Made by a program: the position numbers and the translations under genes | From: Candidatus Evtepia faecigallinarum | GTDB taxonomy: Bacteria > Bacillota > Clostridia > Oscillospirales > Oscillospiraceae | DNA: 32,282 nt | Assembly: GCA_019115225.1 (NCBI GenBank) | Contig: DXEA01000022.1 | Coordinates: 1 to 32,282 of the forward strand | Direction: 5' to 3' | Shown here: positions 1 through 8,038 of the stretch, piece by piece | How positions within the stretch are numbered: the stretch's first letter is position 1 | Layout of the letters: each line of letters opens with the position of its first letter | Notes under the pieces: generated by a model | Database searches by the model: none | What the model was told of the DNA's origin: nothing | What the model saw: only the letters and a program-made list of their open reading frames with translations

Positions 1-151
1 CTCATTGCGCCCTTTTCCTATGAGAGTGGGAAATTTCGTTGGGAATACAATTGAGAAAGCCGCTGTTTTGCCTATTTCAATACCTCCCCGAAAGAAATAT
101 CTGGTTTATTCACTGTTTACCCAAGGGGAAGCCATAAGAAGCGATAAAAAG

Positions 152-183
152 GCCCGCTGCAGAGAATCCATTCTGCAGCGGGC
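152..183 (-). terminator. intrinsic terminator of the 207-626 gene
   Basis: A 12-bp perfect stem (arms 152-163 and 172-183, sequence GCCCGCTGCAGA with its complement) lies just past the stop codon of the minus-strand gene. Read on the minus strand it is followed by a run of five T (plus-strand AAAAA at 146-150), the classical rho-independent form. On the plus strand the following tract is weaker (TTCTTT), so it may also stop transcription entering from the left. Confidence 0.85.
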
Positions 184-206
184 TTCTTTACAGGACGTCT
201 GTCGGA

Positions 207-626
207 TTAGGGAAGGGTATCAATGTCCACCAGGATATTGTCAGTGCCATTCTCCTCAAACTCGTTGATGTAGGCCTCGATCCGGTGGGTCAGCTCGGCG
301 TAGTTGCTCTCGTCGATGGGGGCGTCGTTCATGTCCCGGCGGGCCAGATCCTCGGCCAGGATATCAAAGAAGACGTTGTTTTCATATTCCATAATGGCTT
401 CATGGATGCCACCTTCCACAAACGCCCGGGAGGGAACGGTCTCCCCCCGATAGGTCTCGGCCAGGATGCCCATGCCCTCCTGGCGGGCCCGTTCAAACAG
501 CAGGCTCTCTACGCGGTCGTAGTCCTGGAAGCGGTCCTCCCCCCGGGTGGAGTTGAGGATCCAGTTGCCGATATAGGCCATATCCAACAGACGTCGGAAT
601 TCCTTTTTGCTCAGTTCCAGCTGCAT
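207..626 (-). CDS. hypothetical acidic protein, 139 aa
   Basis: I do not recognise a family. The product is 139 residues, rich in Glu and Asp, with no signal peptide, membrane segment or cysteine motif, so a soluble cytoplasmic protein is expected. It looks largely helical, with an N-terminal segment MQLELSKKEFRRLLDMAYIG and an acidic C-terminus ending in DIDTLP. The start at 626 has AGGAGG seven bases upstream. It is a single-gene unit: a near-perfect sigma-A promoter at 715-743 and a strong terminator at 152-183. The complete unit makes a real gene likely; the function is unknown. Confidence 0.8.
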   Translation of the reverse strand: MQLELSKKEFRRLLDMAYIGNWILNSTRGEDRFQDYDRVESLLFERARQEGMGILAETYRGETVPSRAFVEGGIHEAIMEYENNVFFDILAEDLARRDMNDAPIDESNYAELTHRIEAYINEFEENGTDNILVDIDTLP

Positions 627-714
627 ACCATGACCTCCTCGCTGAGAAGTGAAACAATATGGGTCCCGTTCTTATGAGCCCAGGACGGGGGATAAAGTGC
701 CCCATCCTGCCCCT

Positions 715-743
715 ATTATAGTGTTCCCCGGCCGGATTGTCAA
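715..743 (-). promoter_or_regulatory. sigma-A promoter of the 207-626 gene
   Basis: On the minus strand TTGACA (743-738) and TATAAT (720-715) are separated by exactly 17 bp, a full consensus promoter. Transcription would start near 708, giving a leader of about 80 nt before the start codon at 626. Confidence 0.85.
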
Positions 744-830
744 AGGAGGAAAGGGGGAAATGTCCACGAATTCTGTCCCCCGGCCCGGGGAATTCTTGGC
801 GGCAGGGGGGAAAGGGGCCCTTGGGAAGGC

Positions 831-859
831 TTTACATTTGGGAAGGAATCGGGTATAAT
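831..859 (+). promoter_or_regulatory. sigma-A promoter of the DUF1934-argS-brnQ unit
   Basis: TTTACA (831-836) and TATAAT (854-859) are 17 bp apart, 46 bp before the DUF1934 start. It is back to back with the minus-strand promoter at 715-743. No other promoter-like pair is seen before argS or brnQ. Confidence 0.8.
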
Positions 860-904
860 AATAGCCATTTGAGCAGACTTCTAAAAAAAGGAATGGGCAT
901 CGTC

Positions 905-1357
905 ATGGAAAAACCAGTGATCATATCTATCCGCGGGGTCCAGGCCACGGAACCCGGCGACGAGGACATCATGGAATTGGTGACCCAGGGGGTCCTGCGC
1001 CAAGAGGAGGGGGAGGGCTTCTCCCTGACCTATCTGGAGAGTGAGCTGACCGGCCTGGAGGGGACCACCACCACCTTCCAGGTGGCCCCCGACCGCATCA
1101 CCCTGCGGCGGGAGGGGACCCTGAACTCCGAGATGATCTTTCAGGAGGGGCAGAAGCACGTCTCCCTGTACGAGACCCCTTACGGCGGCCTGATGCTGGG
1201 GGTGAATACCCACCGGGCCAAGGCCAGCCTGGGCGAGCAGGGGGGGAAGCTGTCCATCCGCTACGCCCTGGAGGTGGACAGCCAGCCCATTGGGGAAAAC
1301 TCCTTTGAGATCCAGATCAGCGAGCCTCCCCGCCCCACCCAGCATCTGGGCCAGTGA
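905..1357 (+). CDS. DUF1934 (YwiB-like) beta-barrel protein
   Basis: The product is 150 aa and matches the DUF1934/YwiB family by length, by pattern (N-terminal IISIRGVQ strand, central TLRREGTLNSEM and ETPYGGLMLGV segments, C-terminal alternating strands ending in SFEIQIS) and by position directly upstream of argS, as in Bacillus subtilis ywiB-argS. Family members adopt a lipocalin-like barrel; the biochemical role is not established. The ATG at 905 was preferred over the in-frame ATG at 893 because AAGGA directly abuts 893, leaving no spacer; with 905 the spacer is about 12 bases, slightly long, so 893 stays possible. It is the first gene of a unit with argS. Confidence 0.8.
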   Translation: MEKPVIISIRGVQATEPGDEDIMELVTQGVLRQEEGEGFSLTYLESELTGLEGTTTTFQVAPDRITLRREGTLNSEMIFQEGQKHVSLYETPYGGLMLGVNTHRAKASLGEQGGKLSIRYALEVDSQPIGENSFEIQISEPPRPTQHLGQ

Positions 1358-1393
1358 CCCCATAACAAAGAGAAAAAAGGTGACAGAAGCACT

Positions 1394-3142
1394 ATGGCAA
1401 ATTTGATTCAGCTTGCAAAAGACCAGGTCAGTCAGCTGACCGACCGGGCCTATCAGGCCGCTGCCGCTGCCGGGGTCCTGCCGGCAGGGGTGACGGTGAA
1501 GGGATCGGTGGAGATCCCGAAAGACCCCCAGAACGGGGACTATGCCTCCTCCTTCGCCATGGCCGGGGCCAAGGCCATGAAGATGGCCCCCCGGGCCATC
1601 GCCCAGGCGGTGGCCGACCACATGGACCTGACCGGCACCATCTTCGCCTCGGTGGAGATCGCCGGCCCCGGCTTTCTCAACTTCCGCCTGGGCCCCAAGT
1701 GGTACGGGGACGTGCTGGCGGAGATCGAGGCCGAAGGCCCCCTCTATGGCCGCAGTGACGAGGGCCACGGCAAGAAGGTGATGGTGGAGTTCGTCTCCGC
1801 CAACCCCACCGGCCCCATGCACATGGGCAACGCCCGGGGCGGCGTGCTGGGGGACACCCTGGCCAACGTCCTGCGCCGGGACGGCTGGGACACCTGGAAG
1901 GAGTTTTACGTCAACGACGCCGGCAACCAGATCCACAAGTTCGCCGTGTCCATCCAGGCCCGCTACCTGCAGATCCTGCTGGGGGAGGACGCGGTGGAAT
2001 TCCCCGAGGACGGCTACCACGGGGAGGACATCAAGGAGCTGGCCCGGGGCTTTTATGAGGCCCACGGGGACAGCTATCGTGACACCCCCGAGGAGGAACG
2101 GCTGGAGGCCCTGGCGGCCTTTGGCCTGAAAAACAACATCCCCCGGATGCAGGCCGACCTGCGCCGGTACGGCATCGAGTACGACCAGTGGTTCTATGAG
2201 TCCTCCCTCCACCAGTCGGGCTATGTGGCCGAGACCGTCCAGCTGCTCACCGACAAGGGCTGGACCTATGAGAAGGACGGGGCCCTGTGGCTGCACACCG
2301 CCCAGCTGCTGCGCCGGAAGTACCTGGCCGAGGGCAAGAGCGAGAAGCAGGTGGACAAGCTGGACCTGAAGGACGACGTGCTGCGCCGGGCCAATGGCTT
2401 TTACACCTACTTTGCCGCCGACATCGCCTACCACCGCAACAAGCTGGCGGTGCGGGGCTTTGACCTGACCATCGACGTGTGGGGGGCCGACCACCACGGC
2501 CATGTGGCCCGCCTCCAGGCCGCCCTGGACGGCTTGGGCCTGGACGGCTCCCACCGGCTGGTGGTGGTGCTCATGCAGCTGGTGAACCTGCTGCAGGACG
2601 GCCAGCCGGTGCGCATGTCCAAGCGTTCGGGCAAGGCCATCGCCCTGCACGACCTGCTGGACGAGGTGAGCGTGGACGCCGCCCGGTATTTCTTCAACTC
2701 CCGCTCCGCCACCAGCCCCGTGGACTTTGACTTAGGGCTGGCCGTGCGGGAGGACAGCGAGAACCCCGTCTACTATGTCCAGTACGCCCACGCCCGCATC
2801 TGCACCCTGGTGGCCCGGCTGGCCGGGGAGGGGGACCCGGTGCCCGAGGCATCGGCCATCCGCTCCGACCTGCTGGATAGCGAGGAGGAGACCGCCCTCA
2901 TCCGCACCCTGGCCCGGTTCCCCGAGGAGATCCACGCCGCCGCCCGGGACTTTGACCCCTCCCGCATCAACCGCTACCTGGTAGAGCTGGCCGGCCAGTT
3001 CCACCGCTTCTACGGCGCCTGCCGCATCAAGGGCGAGGAGCCCGACCTGCTCCGGGCCCGGCTGAAGCTGGCCGACAGCGTCCGGGCAGTGCTGGCCAAC
3101 GGCCTGGGCCTGCTGGGCGTCACCGCACCGGAGAAGATGTGA
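1394..3142 (+). CDS. argS: arginyl-tRNA synthetase
   Basis: This class I aminoacyl-tRNA synthetase charges tRNA-Arg with arginine in the cytoplasm. The 582-aa product has the expected size. Visible signatures are the N-terminal additional domain of ArgS (about residues 1-110), the HIGH-type motif in VSANPTGPMHMGNARGG (about 130-150), the YVNDAGNQIHKF segment typical of ArgS, the KMSKS-type loop as VRMSKRSGKAI (about 405-415), and a C-terminal anticodon-binding DALR domain beginning near YVQYAHARI and ending in LLGVTAPEKM. The start has AAAGGTG upstream. It lies 36 bp after the DUF1934 gene and 52 bp before brnQ on the same strand. Confidence 0.97.
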   Translation: MANLIQLAKDQVSQLTDRAYQAAAAAGVLPAGVTVKGSVEIPKDPQNGDYASSFAMAGAKAMKMAPRAIAQAVADHMDLTGTIFASVEIAGPGFLNFRLGPKWYGDVLAEIEAEGPLYGRSDEGHGKKVMVEFVSANPTGPMHMGNARGGVLGDTLANVLRRDGWDTWKEFYVNDAGNQIHKFAVSIQARYLQILLGEDAVEFPEDGYHGEDIKELARGFYEAHGDSYRDTPEEERLEALAAFGLKNNIPRMQADLRRYGIEYDQWFYESSLHQSGYVAETVQLLTDKGWTYEKDGALWLHTAQLLRRKYLAEGKSEKQVDKLDLKDDVLRRANGFYTYFAADIAYHRNKLAVRGFDLTIDVWGADHHGHVARLQAALDGLGLDGSHRLVVVLMQLVNLLQDGQPVRMSKRSGKAIALHDLLDEVSVDAARYFFNSRSATSPVDFDLGLAVREDSENPVYYVQYAHARICTLVARLAGEGDPVPEASAIRSDLLDSEEETALIRTLARFPEEIHAAARDFDPSRINRYLVELAGQFHRFYGACRIKGEEPDLLRARLKLADSVRAVLANGLGLLGVTAPEKM

Positions 3143-3194
3143 TGACGGCGAAACACACCCGGACGGAGCAGTCCGCAGGAAAGGGGCGGCTGGC

Positions 3195-4481
3195 ATGAGG
3201 AAAAAAATGTGGGACAGCCTGATCATCGGCTTTGCCCTGTTCTCCATGTTCTTCGGGGCGGGGAACGTGATCTTCCCGCCCTACCTGGGCCTGGGCTCCG
3301 GCAGCCAGTGGCCCCTGGGCTTTTTGGGCTACTACATCGCCGACGTGGGCCTGGCCCTGCTGTCCATGTTCGCCATCCTCCGCCAGGGCAGCCCCACGGG
3401 GGTCACCGCCCGCATCGGCAAGGTGCCGGCGGTGCTGCTCATGTGTGCCATCGTGCTGTGCATCGGCCCCATGCTGGCCATCCCCCGCACGGCGGCCACC
3501 ACCTATGAGACCTCCATCCTGCCCCTGACCTCCTCGGTCAGCCCGGTGCTCTTTTCCGTGATCTTTTTCCTGCTGGTGCTGGTGCTGTGCCTGCGGGAGA
3601 GCGCCGTGGTGGACATCGTGGGCAAGATCCTCACGCCGGTGCTGCTGGCGGGCCTGCTGGTGCTCATTGTGGTGGGGGTGGTCCATCCCCTGGGCCCGGT
3701 GTCCCCCCAGCCCCTGGTGGACAATGTGGGGGCCACCGGTGTGGAGGCCGGCTACCAGACCATGGACGTGCTGGCTACCCTGATCTTTGGTTACATCATC
3801 CTGAAAAGCGCCTGGAAGAAGGGGCACACCGAGTGGAAGGACCAGGCCCGGGTGGTGGCCGGGGCCAGTGTGGTGGCCGGTCTGGGCCTGCTGGTGGTCT
3901 ACCTGGGTCTGACCTATCTGGGGGCCACCACCGGCAGCTTCTTCGACCTGTCTGTGGACCGGACCCAGCTGGTGCTGTCCATCGTCCAGGCCCTGCTGGG
4001 CAAGGGGGGGATGATCCTCTTTGCGGTGGTGGTGGCCCTGGCCTGCTTGACCACGTCGGTGGGGCTGGTGAGCGCCTGTTCGGACTACTTCTCGGGGCTG
4101 ACCAGCGGACGCCTGCCCTACAAGGTGCTGGTGTGCGTGATCTGCGTGTTCAGTGCCGTCATCTCCAACTTCGGCCTCAACGAGATCATCGCCATCGCCG
4201 CCCCCATCCTCAGTGTGGTCTATCCGCCCACCCTGGTGCTCATCGTGCTGGCCATGACGGGCAACCGGCTGAAGAACAAGTGGATCTTCCGCCTGGCTGC
4301 CCTGGGGGCCCTGGTGGTGAGCCTGGTGGGGACCGTGGGCCCGATAGTAGGGCTGAACGTGGACTTCCTGTCCTATCTGCCCCTGTCTGGCCTGGGCTTC
4401 GGCTGGGTCCTGCCCGCCGCCCTGTGCGCCATTGTGGGGGCCCTGATCCCCCGGAAGCGGGGGGCCAGAGAGGCGCCATAA
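3195..4481 (+). CDS. brnQ: branched-chain amino acid:cation symporter (BrnQ/LIVCS family)
   Basis: The 428-aa, very hydrophobic protein has about 12 predicted membrane helices. Its N-terminus, with the segment FALFSMFFGAGNVIFPPYLG, is the hallmark of BrnQ carriers, which import leucine, isoleucine and valine with Na+ or H+. Further family-like segments are GPMLAIPRTAATTYE and FGYIILKSAW. The C-terminus is short and basic (PRKRGAREAP). The start ATG follows AAAGGGG. It is probably co-transcribed with argS and is closed by the terminator at 4502-4537. Exact substrate preference cannot be read from sequence. Confidence 0.93.
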   Translation: MRKKMWDSLIIGFALFSMFFGAGNVIFPPYLGLGSGSQWPLGFLGYYIADVGLALLSMFAILRQGSPTGVTARIGKVPAVLLMCAIVLCIGPMLAIPRTAATTYETSILPLTSSVSPVLFSVIFFLLVLVLCLRESAVVDIVGKILTPVLLAGLLVLIVVGVVHPLGPVSPQPLVDNVGATGVEAGYQTMDVLATLIFGYIILKSAWKKGHTEWKDQARVVAGASVVAGLGLLVVYLGLTYLGATTGSFFDLSVDRTQLVLSIVQALLGKGGMILFAVVVALACLTTSVGLVSACSDYFSGLTSGRLPYKVLVCVICVFSAVISNFGLNEIIAIAAPILSVVYPPTLVLIVLAMTGNRLKNKWIFRLAALGALVVSLVGTVGPIVGLNVDFLSYLPLSGLGFGWVLPAALCAIVGALIPRKRGAREAP

Positions 4482-4501
4482 CATTTCGGAATCCCTCAAA
4501 C

Positions 4502-4537
4502 CGGCAGCGGAGGAAGTGCCCCCGCTGCCGTTTTTTT
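4502..4537 (+). terminator. intrinsic terminator after brnQ
   Basis: Stem CGGCAGCGG (4502-4510) pairs with CCGCTGCCG (4522-4530) and is followed directly by seven T (4531-4537). It sits 20 bp past the brnQ stop and separates the argS unit from the acetyltransferase gene. Confidence 0.93.
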
Positions 4538-4585
4538 CAAAACATCCGGGCAGGATGGAACCGCAGCAGAGAGGAGGAGAGAGCA

Positions 4586-5095
4586 GTGAAGATCCGACAG
4601 GAGACCGCCGCCGACCACGGGCAGGTCTCTGCGCTCATCGCATCAGCATTTGCCGGGGCAGAGCACGCCGACGGCAATGAGCAGGGGCTGGTCACGGCCC
4701 TGCGGCAGGGGGACGCCTTCGTGCCGGAGCTGTCCCTGGTGGCAGAGGAGGCGGGGGAGATCGTGGGCCACATCCTCTTCACCAAGGCGATGGTGGGGCA
4801 GACGGAGGTCCTGGCGCTGGCCCCGCTGTCGGTCCTGCCGTCCCGGCAGGGGCAGGGGATCGGCCTGGCGCTGATGGAGGCGGGCCACCGCATTGCCCGA
4901 AAGCTGGGCTATCCCTACGCCCTGGTGCTGGGCAGTGAAACCTACTATCCCAAAGCCGGCTATGGCCCGGCAGTGGCCCTGGGGGTGGAGGTCCCGCCGG
5001 GGATGCCCCGGGAGAATTTCATGGCCATCCGGCTGCGGCAGGGGGCAGACCCCCTCCGGGGCCCGGTGGTCTATGCCAGGGAGTTCGGGCTGTGA
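4586..5095 (+). CDS. GNAT-family N-acetyltransferase (YhbS-like)
   Basis: The 169-aa product is a single GNAT domain. It begins MKIRQETAADHGQVSALI, the usual first strand-helix, and carries the acetyl-CoA pyrophosphate-binding motif A around LSVLPSRQGQGIGLALMEAG (Q/RxxGxG/A as RQGQGIG, residues about 88-94). The following LVLGSETYYPKAGYGPA resembles the YhbS/COG3153 subgroup. The acceptor substrate is unknown. The start is a GTG at 4586, chosen because GGAGGAG lies about 8 bases upstream and the domain begins exactly there. A strong terminator separates it from brnQ; I see no clear own promoter. Confidence 0.88.
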   Translation: MKIRQETAADHGQVSALIASAFAGAEHADGNEQGLVTALRQGDAFVPELSLVAEEAGEIVGHILFTKAMVGQTEVLALAPLSVLPSRQGQGIGLALMEAGHRIARKLGYPYALVLGSETYYPKAGYGPAVALGVEVPPGMPRENFMAIRLRQGADPLRGPVVYAREFGL

Positions 5096-5120
5096 CAGAC
5101 CGGAGACCATTGTGAAGAGA

Positions 5121-5167
5121 GACGCCGTGGGGCGGACAGGTACGATGCCTGTCCGCCCCACGGCGTC
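5121..5167. terminator. 20-bp perfect hairpin between convergent genes
   Basis: Arms 5121-5140 and 5148-5167 form an uninterrupted 20-bp stem with a 7-nt loop, between the plus-strand acetyltransferase (stop 5095) and the minus-strand vanT (stop 5182). T-tracts are short on both sides (ATTTT on plus, TCTCTT on minus). It could serve both genes as a bidirectional terminator. The stem is unusually long and GC-rich, so it may instead or also be a copy of a dispersed intergenic repeat. Confidence 0.7.
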
Positions 5168-5181
5168 ATTTTGGAGGAGTA

Positions 5182-7299
5182 TTAGGAAAGATATCGCTCC
5201 AGCCGGCTGCCAAGCCGGCTGAGGATCTCGTTGGAGAGGGTGCCGCTCTGGCGGGCCAGGTCCAGGGCGGTGATGGTCTGCCCCCCGTCGGTGCCCATGA
5301 GGGTGGCGATGTCCCCCGCCGCCACCGGGGGCAGGTCGGTGACATCCACAAAGGTCAGGTCCATGCAGATGCGCCCCACAATGGGGGCCAGGCGGCCGTG
5401 GAGGAGGACGTGGCCGCCGGTGAGACAGCGGGGCAGGCCGTCGGCATAGCCGATGGTGACCACCGCCAGCTTGGTGGGCCGCCGGGCGGTGAAGGCCAAA
5501 CCATAGCCCGCCGCCGCCCCCTGGGGCAGCTCCCGGACCAGGGCCACCCGGGCCTGGAGAGAGAGGACGGGGCGCAGATCGGGGGCAGCTTCGTTGCGGT
5601 CCTCCGGGGTGCTGAGCAGGCCGTAGAGGGCGATGCCTGCCCTGGCCCAGTCCCCGCCGGCCTCCGGGCAGTTGAGCAGGCCGTGGCTGGCCAGCAGGTG
5701 GACCTTGGGCAGGGGGATGCCCCGGTTGCGCAGCTCCTCCAGCACCTGGCGGAAGGTCTCCCGCTGCCGCTGGGCATAGCCCCGGCCGGCGGGGTCGGTG
5801 CTGTCGGCGGTGCAGAGATGGGAGTAAATCCCCGTCACCCGCAGATGGGGCAGGGCAAAGACGGCCGCCAGGTCCTCCAGGCGGGCGGCGGGGATGCCCA
5901 GCCGGTGCATCCCCGTGTCCACGGCCAGGTGGACGGAGAGGGGCTTGCCAAAGGCGGCCAGCTGCTGGGCGTAGGCAAAGTCCACCACCGTCTGGGTCAG
6001 CCGGTACCGGCGCAGCAGGGGGAAGTGCCGGGGCTGGGTGGGGCCCAGCAGGAGGATCGCCCCCCGGATGCCCCCCTTGCGCAGCTGGATGCCCTCGGAC
6101 AGGCAGGCCACGCAGAAGGCGTCCACCCCCAGCCGGGCCAGCGCCCGGGCCACCGGCAGGGCCCCGTGGCCGTAGGCGTTGGCCTTGAGGGCGGGCATGA
6201 GCCGGCAGCCAGGGGGGAGCAGGGCCTGAAGGGCGGCCACGTTGTGGGCCAGGGCGGCCCGGTCCAGGGTGAGCCAGGCCCGCTCCCGCCGGGGCGGCGG
6301 GGGGAAGAGGCGGCCCTTGACCCGGACGATGGCCCAGGCGGCCAGGAAGGACAGGGTACACACGGCCAGATAGTGGACCAGGCTGTTGGCCACCAAAAGG
6401 CCGGCCAGATCGAAAGCCTTGGCCATTCCCCGGACGGCGACGATCATGGCCGGGTGAAGGATGTACACCCCGGTGGCCACCGAGGACAGCCCGGCGGGGA
6501 CCGCCGGGGACCAGGAGAGCAGGAGGCGATAGAGAAAGAAGACCACCAGGGGCAGCAGCAGATACATGCTGTCGTGGCGGGGGAAGGAGAGGTTGCACAG
6601 GGCAAAGGCCTCCCCGGTCATGAGGGTGAAGGAGAGGAGGAAGCCCAGCCCGTAAAAGACGGGGGCCCTGTGCCCGGGAGACCGGCCCAGCAGGGCCCCC
6701 AGCAGCAGGAAGAGGGGGGCCATGAGCAGGCCGTTGCGGGTGTAGGAAAAGACCTGGAAGGCCAGGTCATAGACGGCGGCCAGGGAGGGCAGGCAGGCCG
6801 TCAGGCCGTAATAGCTGTCCCCCAGCAGGGCGGCCAGGTACAGCAGGCCCGTCACCGCCAGCAGCCCCTTGGGTTTCAGGAACCGGCTGAGCAGCCACAG
6901 GATGCCCAACCCCATGGCGCAGGCGGGGAAGTACCACAGGTGGTAAAAGGTCCCGTCAAACAGGACCAGCCGCAGCAGCCCCAGGGGGCCTAACTGCTGA
7001 TAGTGGCCGGCATACAGGCCGATGGGCAGATAGAGGAGGATGGCGGCAGCATAGAGCAGCAGGAGCTTTTGGATCTGCCGCCACACCCGCCCCGCCCCGC
7101 CCGCCAAAACGGGCCCCAGGACGAAGTGGCCGGTGACCATGAAGAAGAAGGGCACCGCCAGCCGCCCCAGCACCCGGGTGAGGAAGAAGTCCCCCAAAGG
7201 GGCCAGCTCGGCCAGGGGAGAGGTGTGGATGGCCACCACCAGCAGGGCAGCCAGGAGCTTGCAGGCATCCAGTCCCCCCTGGCGCTTGGCCTCATCCAT
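5182..7299 (-). CDS. vanT: VanT-type membrane serine/alanine racemase
   Basis: A 705-aa two-domain protein, as in VanT of vanC/E/G clusters (VanTG is of similar length). Residues 1-330 form about ten membrane helices of the acyltransferase-3 type, thought to take up L-Ser. Residues 340-705 are a PLP-dependent alanine-racemase domain with the PLP lysine K372 in LKANAYGHG and a second active-site tyrosine Y599 in AAGYGLAF. In alanine racemases a conserved Tyr (INYE motif; Tyr354 in Geobacillus Alr) sits near the C-terminus; here the motif reads LSNE with N690, matching the Asn reported at this place in VanTG and linked to serine selectivity. The start ATG overlaps the vanXY stop by 8 bp, indicating translational coupling. 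Confidence 0.92.
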   Translation of the reverse strand: MDEAKRQGGLDACKLLAALLVVAIHTSPLAELAPLGDFFLTRVLGRLAVPFFFMVTGHFVLGPVLAGGAGRVWRQIQKLLLLYAAAILLYLPIGLYAGHYQQLGPLGLLRLVLFDGTFYHLWYFPACAMGLGILWLLSRFLKPKGLLAVTGLLYLAALLGDSYYGLTACLPSLAAVYDLAFQVFSYTRNGLLMAPLFLLLGALLGRSPGHRAPVFYGLGFLLSFTLMTGEAFALCNLSFPRHDSMYLLLPLVVFFLYRLLLSWSPAVPAGLSSVATGVYILHPAMIVAVRGMAKAFDLAGLLVANSLVHYLAVCTLSFLAAWAIVRVKGRLFPPPPRRERAWLTLDRAALAHNVAALQALLPPGCRLMPALKANAYGHGALPVARALARLGVDAFCVACLSEGIQLRKGGIRGAILLLGPTQPRHFPLLRRYRLTQTVVDFAYAQQLAAFGKPLSVHLAVDTGMHRLGIPAARLEDLAAVFALPHLRVTGIYSHLCTADSTDPAGRGYAQRQRETFRQVLEELRNRGIPLPKVHLLASHGLLNCPEAGGDWARAGIALYGLLSTPEDRNEAAPDLRPVLSLQARVALVRELPQGAAAGYGLAFTARRPTKLAVVTIGYADGLPRCLTGGHVLLHGRLAPIVGRICMDLTFVDVTDLPPVAAGDIATLMGTDGGQTITALDLARQSGTLSNEILSRLGSRLERYLS

Positions 7300-8038
7300 G
7301 GCCCTCCCCCCATTCTGTCAGCAGAAAGCCGTCCACGTTGTTGCCCGACAGAGCGCAGGCCATCCGGTTCGGGCGGTGGGCCCTGGTGGGGGCCCGGGGA
7401 ACGGCGGGGAGGAAGGAGAGAAAGGTATCCTGACACCGGAGGCGACGGCTTCCGTAGGGAAACGACCGCAGCCAGGAGATATACTCTTCTAAGGTAAGGC
7501 CCCGCTCCGCCATGAGGGCGGCGTGGGGGGTGCCGACATAGCGGAAGTGCCAGGGCTCGTGGCCGATGCCCGTGATGGCCTCCTTCCCCGCCGGGTAGCG
7601 CTGGATGAAGCCGTAGCGGGCCATCTCCCGGCGGAAGTCCTGGGCGATGCCCTGGTAGGGGAAGTGGGGGCGGATAAAGTCGATGTGGTCCTGGCGCAGC
7701 CCCAGGTCGATGGCAAGGCCCGTCTGGTGCTCGCTGCAGCCGGGGCGGGCCACATAGGTGCGGGTGAAGTCCGGACCGTTCTCCTGGAGGGAGTCGTCCC
7801 AGATGGCCTGCTGCTCATCCTGAGACCGCCAGCCGCTCACCGGCGCGATGGCCTCCCAGCCGCCGATGGCGGCCATGAGCCGGTCCAGGGCCTGGGCGGC
7901 CCGGCGCTCCAGGAGCACCTCCGTGCCCGCCACACTGACCAGGTCGGTCCGGGGGGCGGGATGGCAGGGGTGGTAGGCGTTGACCAGGATCAGGTCGCCC
8001 TGGTGGACCGCCTCGGGCAGAAGGAGCAGGAGGTTCAC
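7292..8038 (-). CDS. vanXY: VanXY-type D,D-dipeptidase/D,D-carboxypeptidase
   Basis: A zinc peptidase of family M15B (248 aa, close to VanXYG). It would hydrolyse D-Ala-D-Ala dipeptide and/or the terminal D-Ala of pentapeptide precursors. The metal ligands and catalytic residues are visible: SEHQTGLAIDLG (H104, D111) and GHEPWHFRYVG (E161, H164), preceded by the SGWRSQDEQ substrate-binding segment (68-76). I see no signal peptide or membrane anchor, which fits a cytoplasmic VanXY better than a membrane-anchored VanY. The start is GTG at 8038, overlapping the ligase stop as GTGA; the C-terminal extension ending CALSGNNVDGFLLTEW is complete. The choice between VanXY and VanY rests on length, lack of anchor and gene order. 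Confidence 0.88.
   Translation of the reverse strand: MNLLLLLPEAVHQGDLILVNAYHPCHPAPRTDLVSVAGTEVLLERRAAQALDRLMAAIGGWEAIAPVSGWRSQDEQQAIWDDSLQENGPDFTRTYVARPGCSEHQTGLAIDLGLRQDHIDFIRPHFPYQGIAQDFRREMARYGFIQRYPAGKEAITGIGHEPWHFRYVGTPHAALMAERGLTLEEYISWLRSFPYGSRRLRCQDTFLSFLPAVPRAPTRAHRPNRMACALSGNNVDGFLLTEWGEGHG

Noticed and set aside
3-20. CATTGCGCCCTTTTCCTA at the left edge resembling the vanG-upstream repeat
   Set aside because: Needs a gap to align and stands alone at the window edge; not enough to claim a third copy.
5-268. Plus-strand frame of 87 codons at the left edge
   Set aside because: It runs through the terminator hairpin at 152-183 and into the antisense of the 207-626 gene, with no ribosome binding site.
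881-2650. Long open frame on the minus strand antisense to argS (589 codons)
   Set aside because: Shadow of the GC-rich argS coding frame; low-complexity His/Gly/Val/Leu composition, no ribosome binding site and no family resemblance.
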